A DNA stretch of 34,319 nucleotides, from positions 1 through 34,319 of the forward strand of contig DKJZ01000028.1 of the NCBI GenBank assembly GCA_002454975.1, given 5' to 3'. Source of the stretch: Hylemonella sp. UBA6679. Lineage in GTDB: Bacteria > Pseudomonadota > Gammaproteobacteria > Burkholderiales > Burkholderiaceae_C. Position 1 is the first letter of the stretch. Each line of letters opens with the position of its first letter. The translations under genes and the position numbers were made by a program. Below the pieces are notes generated by a model. It searched no databases. It was not told the origin of the DNA and worked only from the letters and a program-made list of their open reading frames with translations. Shown here one piece after another: positions 23,201 to 30,359 of this stretch.

Positions 23201-23843
23201 CAGGATCGAGCATGAACACGGTGGCAAAGGGCAACACCAACAACACCAACCACAGCGGCTGCGTCCACAGCTGCAAACGGCTGATGGCCGAGACCCCATG
23301 CATCACCAACGGAATGACCACCACCGCGCAAACCAAGTAGCCCCACACCGGCGGAATGTTGAGCGCGAGCTCCAGCGCGTAGGCCATCACCGCGGCCTCC
23401 AGTGCAAAAAAGATGAACGTGAAGGCCGCGTAAATCAGCGAGGTGATGGTCGAGCCGATGTAGCCAAACCCCGCGCCGCGGGTGAGCAAGTCCATGTCCA
23501 CACCAAAGCGTGCGGCATACACGCTGATGGGCAAACCGGCCAGAAAAATGATGAGCCCGGTGGCCAAAATCGCCCACACCGCGTTGGTAAAGCCGTACTG
23601 CACCAGCAGCGTGGCGCCCACGGCCTCAAGCACCAAAAAAGACGCGGCCCCAAACGCGGTGTTGGCCACCTGCCAGGTGGACCAACGGCGCGAGCGCTGG
23701 GGGGCAAAACGCAGGGCGTGGTCCTCCAAAGTTTCGCGGCCCACCCAGCTGTTGTAGTCGCGCCGGACCTTGACCACCTGCTGCGTGGCAGTGCTGGCTG
23801 CAGACGCTTGCGCGGCGGGTTGGACAAAAGTGGGCTCAGACAT
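20280..23843 (-). CDS. NCS1 permease fused to hybrid histidine kinase
   Basis: A 1187-residue membrane fusion. Residues about 20-495 form a 12-helix permease of the NCS1 family (cytosine, uracil, hydantoin, allantoin, thiamine carriers), with stretches such as WQVANTAFGAASFLVLEAVG, LTRGAGFGYIGS and YVFANYNWAVAATAL. A Cys-rich module follows at 512-556 (C516, C519, C531, C539, C542, C543, C549, C553, H556), then two further membrane helices (about 573-600 and 637-660). A coiled coil leads to the HisKA domain with H718 (SHELRTPLNS). The ATPase has its N-box (LLGNAIKF) and glycine boxes (DTGPGMSD, GAGLGLTI). A receiver carries D1008 (FMDLAMPG). The C-terminal 120 residues look like a helical HPt-like domain without an obvious phospho-His. 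ATG 23843 opens the family-like part; a TTG or ATG seven or six codons upstream is possible. It is analogous to transporter-coupled kinases such as CbrA, but with NCS1. The ligand is unknown; urea-cluster context suggests a nitrogen compound. Confidence 0.93.
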   Translation of the reverse strand: MSEPTFVQPAAQASAASTATQQVVKVRRDYNSWVGRETLEDHALRFAPQRSRRWSTWQVANTAFGAASFLVLEAVGATLLVQYGFTNAVWAILATGLIIFLAGLPISVYAARFGVDMDLLTRGAGFGYIGSTITSLIYAAFTFIFFALEAAVMAYALELALNIPPVWGYLVCAVVVIPLVMHGVSAISRLQLWTQPLWLVLLVLPFATVFMLDPGAFSGVVHYVGEKSGHAGFDVLSFGAALTVGVALMTQMGEQVDYLRFMPARTAHNRRAWWAGVLIGGPGWVLLGVLKMLGGALLAYLAIHHAVPPERALDPNQMYLAAYEYVFANYNWAVAATALFVVVSQLKINVTNAYAGSLAWSNFFSRLTHSHPGRVVWVVFNTAIAFMLMEMNVFAALGDVLGLFSNVAIAWMMAVVADLVINKPLGLSPAGIEFKRAYLYDINPVGVGAMGLASVASMAAYLGWMGPMAQAFSAMIACGTALLASPLIAALTGGRYYLARQAPPVHPSEALMKTQCVICERTYEAPDMAFCPAYQGRICSLCCTLDARCGDLCKPHATVARQWQSALRRLTPAKFWPVLDAGLGHFVMLMLLVVPLLGAVFGVLYHQEARALVPVFGEVDEAALQSAQQALKMGFFKAYMAVLLLSGLVVWWVVLANKSREVAQEESNRQTSLLMREINLHEQTDHALQAAKALAERAQHQAEQANQAKSRYISAISHELRTPLNSILGYAQLMGEDPQVPPHRKHAVQVIRRGGEHLLSLIEGTLDIARIEAGKLTLDTRPMDFADAVHELAAMFELQAADKGLRFVFEVVGTLPAWVRADDKRVRQILINLLGNAIKFTAHGQVTLRVRHAREMAFIDIADTGPGMSDQQLAQVFEPFTRGAAAGQGSGGAGLGLTIAKMLTDLMGGSLQVHSTPGQGSVFQVKLFMPEVLGGSVPPRPLTLPTGGRRSYTGPRRHVLVVDNEDADREVLALLLQPLGFVLRTAASGHDALDVLAAGYRPDAVFMDLAMPGIDGWETIRRLRALPRMQDVHVAVVSANAFDKALDNDVGISPQDFITKPVRHAELLDWLTQRLKLSWVQQEVSASAAPSLPQQPAHTPGLNMASLDASDTAEPLVPVVLSPEDVRALREAISLGYLRGILNRLERLVQAQPQAQAWAAQVASLARRYEFESINALLLEPYITISS

Positions 23844-23905
23844 GATGCAGATCACGAGCATCAACCGTGCCCGCCTAAGGTTTTTGGCTTTTCGGGAGAA
23901 TAAAT
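23844..23905. promoter_or_regulatory. Short divergent control region, sensor kinase / RND operon
   Basis: Only 62 bases separate the permease-kinase start from the RND operon start. It is moderately AT-rich near its right end (TTTTTGGCTTTT) and contains GGGAG (23894-23898), a good ribosome binding site for the TTG at 23906. Promoters of the two divergent units must overlap each other or reach into the coding ends, so joint control by one regulator is likely. No clear -35/-10 pair was recognised. Confidence 0.4.
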
Positions 23906-25297
23906 TTGTCTCTATTCCTCACACTCGCCCCAATGAAACTGCCTTTGCGCCGTCCCGCCTCCCCCCCAGTCCGCGCACGTGCAGGTTTGGCAGGCTGGCT
24001 CACCAGCCCGGCCAGTCAGACGCTGGTGCTGGCCTGGGCCGCTTGCCTGCTGGTGGCCCCTGAGGCACACAGCCAAAGCGCAACAGCCACCCCCAGCTCG
24101 CCTGTGGTGGCCAGCGCCACCCCAAGCCAGCGCCTGAGCCTGAGCGAGCTCACCCGCGCAGTGGTGGCCAACAACCCGGCTTTTTTGGCGGCCCAACAAG
24201 CGCGCAGCACAGCAGCGGCTTCGGTCATCACTGCCGGGGCCTTGCCCAACCCACGGCTGGAGGTGCAAGACGGCCACAACACAGCCCGGCTGCCCGCAAG
24301 CATTGCGGGGCGGGTGCAAGGCATGGGCGTGTCGCAACTGATTGAAAACAACAGCCTGCGCCAAGCGCGGGTCGAAGGCGCCAAGGCATTCGAAGCTGGG
24401 GCGCTGTACCAAACCGCCATCACCCGCAACGAGCTGGTGGCCCAGGTTCAGCTGCGCGCTTATGAATACCTGTTGCGCCGTGCCGAGGCAGGCGCGGCCA
24501 CCGAGGCCCTGGCCCTGCTCGAGCAAGTGCGCGAACGTGTGCGCCTGCGGGTGGAAAGCGGCGAGGCAGCACGCTATGAAATCATCAAGGCCGATGCCGA
24601 GATCATCAGCGCGCGCCAGCGCCAGCAAAGTGCGGCTTTGCAAGCTGAGCAGTCGCTGCTCTCGCTCAACCGCTTGGCAGCTGGCCAACTCCCTGCGCAG
24701 TGGACGCTGGACGCCTCCTTGAACGACCCGGTGACGCTGAACGATCTAGCCCAGCTGCAGGCCCAGGCGCTGGCCGACAACCCCGAGCTCAAGGCCCTGC
24801 AAGCCGAGCTCGACCGCGCGGGGGCGCAGGTGCGCGCGGCGCGCGCCAGCCGTTGGCCCGGCGTGGAGCTGCGCTACAACCAGGTGCGCGAACCCGAAAT
24901 CACCCACAGCACCTTGGGCCTGAGCGTGCAAGTGCCCTTGTTTGACCAGCGCCAAGGCCCCATGGCCGAGGCCAGCTCGGAGCTGGAGCGCCAGCGCACA
25001 CGCCTGAGTGGTCGCCAAGCGGAGCTGCAGCAGCAAATTTTGCTGGCCTGGAAATCGCTGGAGATGGCCCGCCTCAAAGTGCAGGCCTTGAGCCAGGGCG
25101 CGGTGCGTGAATCCGAAGCTGCCCTGCGGGTGGCCCAGGCCGCCTACCGCTTTGGCGAACGCGGCATTTTGGACGTGCTCGATGCCCAGCGCGTGCTGCG
25201 TTCGGTGCGTGCCGATTTGCTGGTGGCCAGCTATGAAGTGCAGGCCGCCCGCATTGAACTTGAATTTTTGGCCGGCCGTTACGCCGCGCCGCTTTGA
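23906..25297 (+). CDS. Outer-membrane channel of the RND pump (TolC/CzcC family)
   Basis: This is the outer-membrane factor of a tripartite efflux system. The frame can start at TTG 23906, which has GGGAG 7 bases upstream, or at ATG 23933 (MKLPLRRP), which has no visible ribosome binding site; I favour TTG. A signal-type hydrophobic stretch (TLVLAWAACLLVAPEAHSQ) ends near residue 57. Two OEP repeats follow, with the first conserved segment LTRAVVANNPAFLAAQQ and the second AQLQAQALADNPELKALQAE. CzcC-like YEYLLRRAEAG and YRFGERGILDVLDAQRVLRS also appear. The length is 463 residues. It is first in the operon, divergent from the permease-kinase. Confidence 0.92.
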   Translation: MSLFLTLAPMKLPLRRPASPPVRARAGLAGWLTSPASQTLVLAWAACLLVAPEAHSQSATATPSSPVVASATPSQRLSLSELTRAVVANNPAFLAAQQARSTAAASVITAGALPNPRLEVQDGHNTARLPASIAGRVQGMGVSQLIENNSLRQARVEGAKAFEAGALYQTAITRNELVAQVQLRAYEYLLRRAEAGAATEALALLEQVRERVRLRVESGEAARYEIIKADAEIISARQRQQSAALQAEQSLLSLNRLAAGQLPAQWTLDASLNDPVTLNDLAQLQAQALADNPELKALQAELDRAGAQVRAARASRWPGVELRYNQVREPEITHSTLGLSVQVPLFDQRQGPMAEASSELERQRTRLSGRQAELQQQILLAWKSLEMARLKVQALSQGAVRESEAALRVAQAAYRFGERGILDVLDAQRVLRSVRADLLVASYEVQAARIELEFLAGRYAAPL

Positions 25298-25322
25298 CCC
25301 CCCAACCTTAAAGATGACACCC

Positions 25323-26522
25323 ATGTTCAAAACCACTGCTTTGTCCTTGGCCTGCCTGCTTGTGCTTGGTGCCTGCGGCGATGCAGCCAAGCCTGGCGAG
25401 GCTACCAGCGGCTCGGCATCTGCTGTGGCCAACGACCCCCTGGTCATCACCGTGGCTGCGGAGCAAGCGCAAAACTACCAAACTGGCGAGGTCAAGACCA
25501 CCGTGGTCACCGTGATGCAAGAGCACCCAGGCCGGGTGGAGGCCAACGAGCGTTTGGTTACGCGCATCGGTGCCTCGGTCACCGGGCGTGTGACCGATGT
25601 GCTGGCCGAGGTGGGCGACACCGTGAGCGCGGGGCAAACCCTGGCGCACGTGAGCAGCCCCGAACTCACCACCGCGCAGCTGGCGTTCTTGCGGGCGGCG
25701 GCCAACCAGTCGCTGGCCGAGCGTGCGGTGGACCGCGCGCGCCAATTGATCCAGGCCGACGTGATCGGTTCGGCCGAGCTGCTGCGCCGCGAATCTGAGC
25801 TCTCGATTGCCAAGGCTGAGCTGCGCGCGGCCAACGACCAGCTGCTCATCATGGGCCTGCCGGCCTCGGCGGTCGACAAACTCAAAACCCAGGGCAGCTT
25901 GCACCCACAGGCCAATGTGACGGCGCGCCTGCCCGGTGTGGTGCTTGAGCGCAAGGTCAGCCAGGGCCAGGTGGTGCAGCCTGGCGACCAGCTCTTTACC
26001 GTGGCCGAGCTCTCCAATGTGTGGATTGTGGGCGCGCTGCCCGAGCAGGCCGCACGCACGGTGCAACGCGGTCAAACCGTGGAAATCATCGTGCCGGCCA
26101 TTGAGCAGCAGCTCAGCGGCAAAGTGGTGTTTGTGAGCGACACCATCCAGCCCGAAACCCGCACCGTGGCCATACGCACCCAGCTCGACAACCCCAACCG
26201 CGAGCTCAAGCCACAAATGCTGGCCACCTTGCGCATTGCCGGTGCGCCCAAAGACATGGCTGTGGTGCCAGAGGGCGCGGTGGTGCGTGAAAACGACCGC
26301 GACCATGTGTTTGTGCAGCTCAGCCCCGGCACTTACCGCCTCACCGCGGTGGAGCTTGGTGCGGCTGTCAACAAACAGCGCCCCGTGCTCAAAGGCGTCA
26401 ACCCTGGCGAGACCGTGGTGGTGCAAGGCGCGTTTCACCTCAATAACGACCGCAACCAACGCCTGCTGACCAACGCAGCGCCCGCCCCCAGCGCTAAACC
26501 CGCGCCCGGGAGCAAAACATGA
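25323..26522 (+). CDS. Periplasmic adaptor of the RND pump (CzcB/CusB type)
   Basis: The membrane-fusion protein links the RND pump to the outer-membrane channel. The start is ATG 25323 (MFKTTALSLACLLVLGACGD), with AAAGA nine bases before it; ATG 25314 is an alternative. The N-terminus is a lipoprotein signal with lipobox LGAC. Then come the lipoyl half-motifs (VTRIGASVTGRVTDVLAEVG and VTARLPGVVLERKVSQGQVV), a helical hairpin rich in Ala/Glu/Arg (about 110-190), and the beta-barrel segment WIVGALPEQAARTVQRGQ. The tail PAPSAKPAPGS is not His-rich, and no CusF-like Met motif is seen. The stop overlaps the RND start in ATGA. Confidence 0.93.
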   Translation: MFKTTALSLACLLVLGACGDAAKPGEATSGSASAVANDPLVITVAAEQAQNYQTGEVKTTVVTVMQEHPGRVEANERLVTRIGASVTGRVTDVLAEVGDTVSAGQTLAHVSSPELTTAQLAFLRAAANQSLAERAVDRARQLIQADVIGSAELLRRESELSIAKAELRAANDQLLIMGLPASAVDKLKTQGSLHPQANVTARLPGVVLERKVSQGQVVQPGDQLFTVAELSNVWIVGALPEQAARTVQRGQTVEIIVPAIEQQLSGKVVFVSDTIQPETRTVAIRTQLDNPNRELKPQMLATLRIAGAPKDMAVVPEGAVVRENDRDHVFVQLSPGTYRLTAVELGAAVNKQRPVLKGVNPGETVVVQGAFHLNNDRNQRLLTNAAPAPSAKPAPGSKT

Positions 26523-29500
26523 TTGCAGGGCTGATCCGCTGGTCGCTGCGCCAGCGTGTGTTGGTAGCGGTGCTGTGCCTTGTCATGCTCGTTGCGGGAG
26601 TGCTGGCCGTCAAACGCCTGTCGGTGGATGCTTTTCCTGATGTGACCAATGTGCAGGTGCAGGTGGCCACCGAGGCCCCTGGCCGCCCGCCCACCGAGGT
26701 GGAGCGCTTCATCACAGCACCCATTGAAATCGCCATGACCGGCCTGCCCGGCCTGGTGGAAATGCGTTCGCTCAACCGCAACGGTTTGTCGCTGGTCACG
26801 CTGGTGTTCACCGAAAAAACCGATGTGTACTTTGCCCGTCAGCTGGTGCTCGAGCGCCTGATTGAAGTGACCCAGCGCATGCCCTCGGGCATCACGCCGG
26901 TGCTGGGTGCGGTATCTACCGGCCTGGGCGAGGTGTACCAATACACGCTGGAGAAAAAAGACGACCGCGGTGCGGACGGCAAACTCAAAGCGCTGAGCGA
27001 AGAAGAACTGCGCTTTCGCCGCGAGGTGCAAGACTGGGTGGTGCGCCCCATGCTGCGCTCCATCATCGGCGTGGCCGACATCAACTCGCAAGGCGGCTTT
27101 GCGCGGCAATACCAAGTCAAGGTCAAGCCCGACCGGCTGCGCTACTTTGGCCTGAGCGTGCAAGAGGTGTACAGCGCCATTGCGCGCAACAACGCCAACT
27201 CCTCGGGTGGCTCGTTGCCGGCTTTGTCGGAGCAGTACCTCATTCGCGGCGTGGGTCTGATTGCCTCGCTGCAAGACGTGGGCAACATCGCGCTCAAAGA
27301 GTTTCAGGGCACGCCGGTGTACGTCAAAGACGTGGCCGAGGTGTCGTTTGGCTCTGAGGTGCGCCAAGGCGCCATCATCAAAGACGGGCAAACCGAAGCC
27401 GTGGCCGGCATTGTGCAGATGATTCGCGGCGGCAACGCGCGCGAGGTGGTCACGCGCATCAAGGCCCGCGTGGCCGACATCAACAACCGCCAGATGCTGC
27501 CCGAGGGCTTGCAGATCGTGCCGTTTTACGACCGCTCCGAGTTGGTCAACACCGCCATGAAAACCGTGGCCAAGGTGCTGGCCGAGGGCATTTTGCTGGT
27601 GGTGGTGATTTTGTTTGTGTTCTTGGGCGATGTGCGCTCGAGCATCATTGTGGTGGCCACCTTGGTGCTCACGCCCCTGCTCACGTTTTTTGTGATGAAC
27701 CGTATCGGGCTGAGTGCCAACCTCATGTCGCTGGGGGGTCTGGCCATTGCCATTGGCTTGATGGTGGACGGCGCGGTGGTGGTGGTGGAAAACGCCTTTG
27801 CCCGCCTAGGTGACCCGGCCAACGAGGGCCGCGCCAAAGCCCGTGTGATTTTTGAGGCGGCCTCGGAGGTGGGCAAGCCCGTGCTGTACGGCGTGGGCAT
27901 CATCATTTTGGTGTTCTTGCCCCTGCTGAGTTTGCAAGGCATGGAGGGCAAGATGTTTGCCCCGCTGGCCCTGACGATTGCCATTGCCCTGACCATCTCG
28001 CTGGTGCTGAGCTTCACCATGAGCCCTATGCTGTGCAGCTTCATCCTCAAGGGCGGCCCCGAGCACGACACCTGGCTCTTGCGCAAAATGAAAACGCCCT
28101 ACCTGCGCATGCTGCACTGGTCGCTGGCACACCCGAAAAAAGTGCTGCTGGGTGCCCTGTTGGCCATGGCGGGCAGCTTTGCGTTGGTGCCGTTTTTGGG
28201 CACAGCCTTCATCCCAACCATGCAAGAGGGCTCGATCACGCCGGTGATTGTGCGTGTGCCAAAAATCTCGCTCGACGAGTCCATCAAGCTCGAGACCCAG
28301 GCTTTGCAAGCCATCAAAACCGTGCCCGAAGTGTCCTCGGTGGTCTCGCGTTTGGGGCGTGGCGAATCGGCCTCAGACCCTGGCCAGCCGCATGAGTCTG
28401 ACCCCATCGTCTCGCTCAAACCGCGCGACACCTGGCGCGAGGGCTACACCCAAGACGACATCGCCAACGAGATCCGCGACAAGCTCAAGTTCTTGCCTGG
28501 CGTAGAGATTGCCATCAGCCAGCCGATTGCGGCGCGTGTGGACGAGATGGTCTCGGGCGTGCGTTCGCAAGTGGCGGTCAAGCTCTTTGGCGACGACCTC
28601 GATGAGTTGCGCCGCACGGGCGACGCGATTGCCACAGCGCTGATGGCCACCCCAGGTGCGACCGACTTGCGCGTGGAGCGCGTGAGCGGCCAGGAGTACA
28701 TGACCATTCGCATCGACCGCTCGGCCATTGCGCGCTACGGCCTGAATGTGGAGGACATCAACGCCCTGATTGAAATCGCCGTGCAAGGCAAGGTGGCCAC
28801 GCAGGTGTTTGAGGGCGAGCGCCGCTTTGACCTGGTGGTGCGCCTGCCCGAGGTGAGCCGATCGAGCATCGACGCGATTGCCGGGGTGGTGCTGCGCGCG
28901 CCCAATGGCGCCATCGTGCCGCTGCGCGATGTGGCAGCCATCAGCCTGGGCGACGGGCCCGCGCAAATCAGCCGCGAAGGTGGCAAGCGCCGCCTGGTGG
29001 TGGGCGTGAACGTGCAGGGGCGTGACCTGGGTGGCTTTGTGGCCGAGGCCAAGGCGCGCATTGAGGCCCAAGTGCCCATGCCCACGGGCTACTTTGTGGT
29101 GTGGGGCGGTCAGTTTGAAAACCTCGAGCGCGCCACGGCCACGCTGGCCATCATCATCCCCATCACCATCGCGGCGATTTTCTTTTTGCTCTACATGCTG
29201 TTTGCCTCGGTGCGCTACGCTGGCCTGGTGATCACGGTGCTGCCGCTGGCGGCCATCGGCGGGCTGGTGGCCCTGGCCATCAGCGGCGAGTATTTGAGCG
29301 TACCTGCGGCGGTGGGCTTCATCAACCTGTGGGGCATTGCGGTGCTCAACGGGGTGGTGCTGGTGAGCTTCATCCGTCAAATGCGCGAGCAAGGCATGCC
29401 CACCGACCAAGCCATTTTGGAGGGCTGCACCCACCGCTTCCGCCCGGTGTTGATGACGGCCATGGTGGCGTTGCTGGCGCTGATTCCGATGTTGTTTTCC

Positions 29501-29635
29501 AACGGACCGGGCTCCGAAGTCACCCGGCCGCTGGCGGTGGTGGTGATTGGTGGCCTGTTCTCGTCCACGGGCCTGACGCTGCTGCTGGTGCCTGTGCTCT
29601 ACCGTTGGTTCGAAGAAAAACCGCAAGAAGCTTGA
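26519..29635 (+). CDS. Heavy-metal-type RND efflux pump (CzcA/CusA family)
   Basis: This is a proton-driven inner-membrane exporter of 1038 residues with the HME-RND layout: an N-terminal helix, a large periplasmic porter domain (about 35-335), helices 2-6, a second porter loop and C-terminal helices. The helix-4 proton-relay motif reads AIGLMVDGAVVVVEN, with D417 and E424 matching CzcA D408 and E415. The CzcA/CnrA residue D402 is Ala here (A411). This motif is therefore not that of the classic Co/Zn/Cd (Czc) or Co/Ni (Cnr) pumps, and the metal cannot be assigned. Other landmarks are DAFPDVTNVQVQV and GRPPTEVERFITAPIE. It overlaps its adaptor gene and is followed 10 bases later by a PII-like gene. 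Confidence 0.94.
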   Translation: MIAGLIRWSLRQRVLVAVLCLVMLVAGVLAVKRLSVDAFPDVTNVQVQVATEAPGRPPTEVERFITAPIEIAMTGLPGLVEMRSLNRNGLSLVTLVFTEKTDVYFARQLVLERLIEVTQRMPSGITPVLGAVSTGLGEVYQYTLEKKDDRGADGKLKALSEEELRFRREVQDWVVRPMLRSIIGVADINSQGGFARQYQVKVKPDRLRYFGLSVQEVYSAIARNNANSSGGSLPALSEQYLIRGVGLIASLQDVGNIALKEFQGTPVYVKDVAEVSFGSEVRQGAIIKDGQTEAVAGIVQMIRGGNAREVVTRIKARVADINNRQMLPEGLQIVPFYDRSELVNTAMKTVAKVLAEGILLVVVILFVFLGDVRSSIIVVATLVLTPLLTFFVMNRIGLSANLMSLGGLAIAIGLMVDGAVVVVENAFARLGDPANEGRAKARVIFEAASEVGKPVLYGVGIIILVFLPLLSLQGMEGKMFAPLALTIAIALTISLVLSFTMSPMLCSFILKGGPEHDTWLLRKMKTPYLRMLHWSLAHPKKVLLGALLAMAGSFALVPFLGTAFIPTMQEGSITPVIVRVPKISLDESIKLETQALQAIKTVPEVSSVVSRLGRGESASDPGQPHESDPIVSLKPRDTWREGYTQDDIANEIRDKLKFLPGVEIAISQPIAARVDEMVSGVRSQVAVKLFGDDLDELRRTGDAIATALMATPGATDLRVERVSGQEYMTIRIDRSAIARYGLNVEDINALIEIAVQGKVATQVFEGERRFDLVVRLPEVSRSSIDAIAGVVLRAPNGAIVPLRDVAAISLGDGPAQISREGGKRRLVVGVNVQGRDLGGFVAEAKARIEAQVPMPTGYFVVWGGQFENLERATATLAIIIPITIAAIFFLLYMLFASVRYAGLVITVLPLAAIGGLVALAISGEYLSVPAAVGFINLWGIAVLNGVVLVSFIRQMREQGMPTDQAILEGCTHRFRPVLMTAMVALLALIPMLFSNGPGSEVTRPLAVVVIGGLFSSTGLTLLLVPVLYRWFEEKPQEA

Positions 29636-29645
29636 GGAGACTGCG

Positions 29646-29990
29646 ATGAAAGAAATCCGCGCCATCGTGCGCCCCAACCGTCTGCCCAAGTTGCGAGAAG
29701 CGCTGCGCCGCATCCCTAACTTTCCGGGCCTGACCATGACCAAAGCCGAGGGCTTCACCGCCCCAGCAGGCATCAGCAAACGCAGCGTGGCCGAAGAGCT
29801 CACCGACTACACCCCCAAGGTGATGGTGTGCGTGTTGGCCGAAGACGCCATGGTTGACGAAATCCGCAACACCATCATCGACGCCTGCACCACCGGCCAA
29901 ATTGGCGACGGCATGGTGTGGGTGGTTGACATCGCCACGATTCACCGCATTCGCAACCGCACCAGCATGCAAGAAAGCGACGGCGGCTGA
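29646..29990 (+). CDS. PII-like protein linked to the RND pump
   Basis: A 114-residue PII-superfamily protein: MKEIRAIVRPNRLPKLREAL is the usual opening, and TGQIGDGMVWVVDI (83-96) is the B-loop. Two features separate it from GlnB/GlnK. Residue 90, normally the ATP-contacting Lys of GDGK, is Met. The T-loop region (about 36-57) is altered, with no Tyr at position 51 for uridylylation (the nearest is Y55). A PII subgroup without canonical signatures, encoded beside CzcA/CusA pumps, has been described in the literature as PII-NG; this fits it. GAGGAGA overlaps the RND stop and serves as ribosome binding site. It probably senses a nucleotide or metabolite and acts on the pump; the mechanism is unknown. 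Confidence 0.9.
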   Translation: MKEIRAIVRPNRLPKLREALRRIPNFPGLTMTKAEGFTAPAGISKRSVAEELTDYTPKVMVCVLAEDAMVDEIRNTIIDACTTGQIGDGMVWVVDIATIHRIRNRTSMQESDGG

Positions 29991-29994
29991 AGTT

Positions 29995-30010
29995 TGGCAT
30001 TTATCTTGCT
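29995..30010 (+). promoter_or_regulatory. Candidate sigma-54 promoter of ureABC
   Basis: TGGCA (29995-29999) and TTGCT (30006-30010) have the GG and GC doublets exactly 10 bases apart, matching the -24/-12 consensus TGGCAY-N5-TTGCW in nearly all positions. The site is just after the PII-like stop and 40 bases upstream of the ureA ATG, giving a leader of about 30 bases. Sigma-54 promoters with NtrC are standard for nitrogen scavenging. I saw no clear NtrC palindrome upstream, where it would lie in the PII-like coding region. Confidence 0.7.
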
Positions 30011-30049
30011 TTACAGTTGTGACCAATTCTGGACACGACTGTCAAAGCC

Positions 30050-30352
30050 ATGGAACTCACGCCCCGCGAAAAAGACAAGCTGCTGATCTTCACCGCCGCC
30101 TTGCTGGCCGACCGGCGGCGTGCACGTGGCCTCAAGCTCAATTACCCCGAAGCCGTCGCGCTCATCAGCGCTGCGGTGATGGAAGGCGCGCGCGACGGTA
30201 AAACCGTGGCCGAGCTCATGGGCGAGGGCCGCCACATTCTTTCAGCGCAAGACGTGATGCCTGGCGTGCCCGAGATGATCCCCGACATCCAGGTGGAGGC
30301 CACCTTCCCAGATGGCACCAAGCTCGTGACCGTTCACCAACCCATCGTCTGA
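30050..30352 (+). CDS. ureA: Urease gamma subunit UreA
   Basis: The smallest structural subunit of nickel urease, packing against UreC in the (UreABC)3 trimer in the cytoplasm. All 100 residues match the family: MELTPREKDKLLIFTAALLA, KLNYPEAVALISA, ARDGKTVAELM, DVMPGVPEMIPDIQVEATFP and the C-terminus KLVTVHQPI. The start is ATG 30050 with only a weak purine stretch upstream. It is the first gene behind the sigma-54-like site and precedes a small extra ORF and ureB. Confidence 0.97.
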   Translation: MELTPREKDKLLIFTAALLADRRRARGLKLNYPEAVALISAAVMEGARDGKTVAELMGEGRHILSAQDVMPGVPEMIPDIQVEATFPDGTKLVTVHQPIV

Positions 30353-30359
30353 GGCTTCC

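Noticed and set aside
28373..29803. 476-codon minus-strand frame opposite the RND gene
   Set aside because: It spans the end of the RND gene and the start of the PII-like gene in antisense, with no recognisable domain.
29850..29930. Possible NtrC site within the PII-like gene (TGCACC ... TGGTG)
   Set aside because: The half-sites are too far apart for the 17-base NtrC palindrome and are explained by coding sequence.
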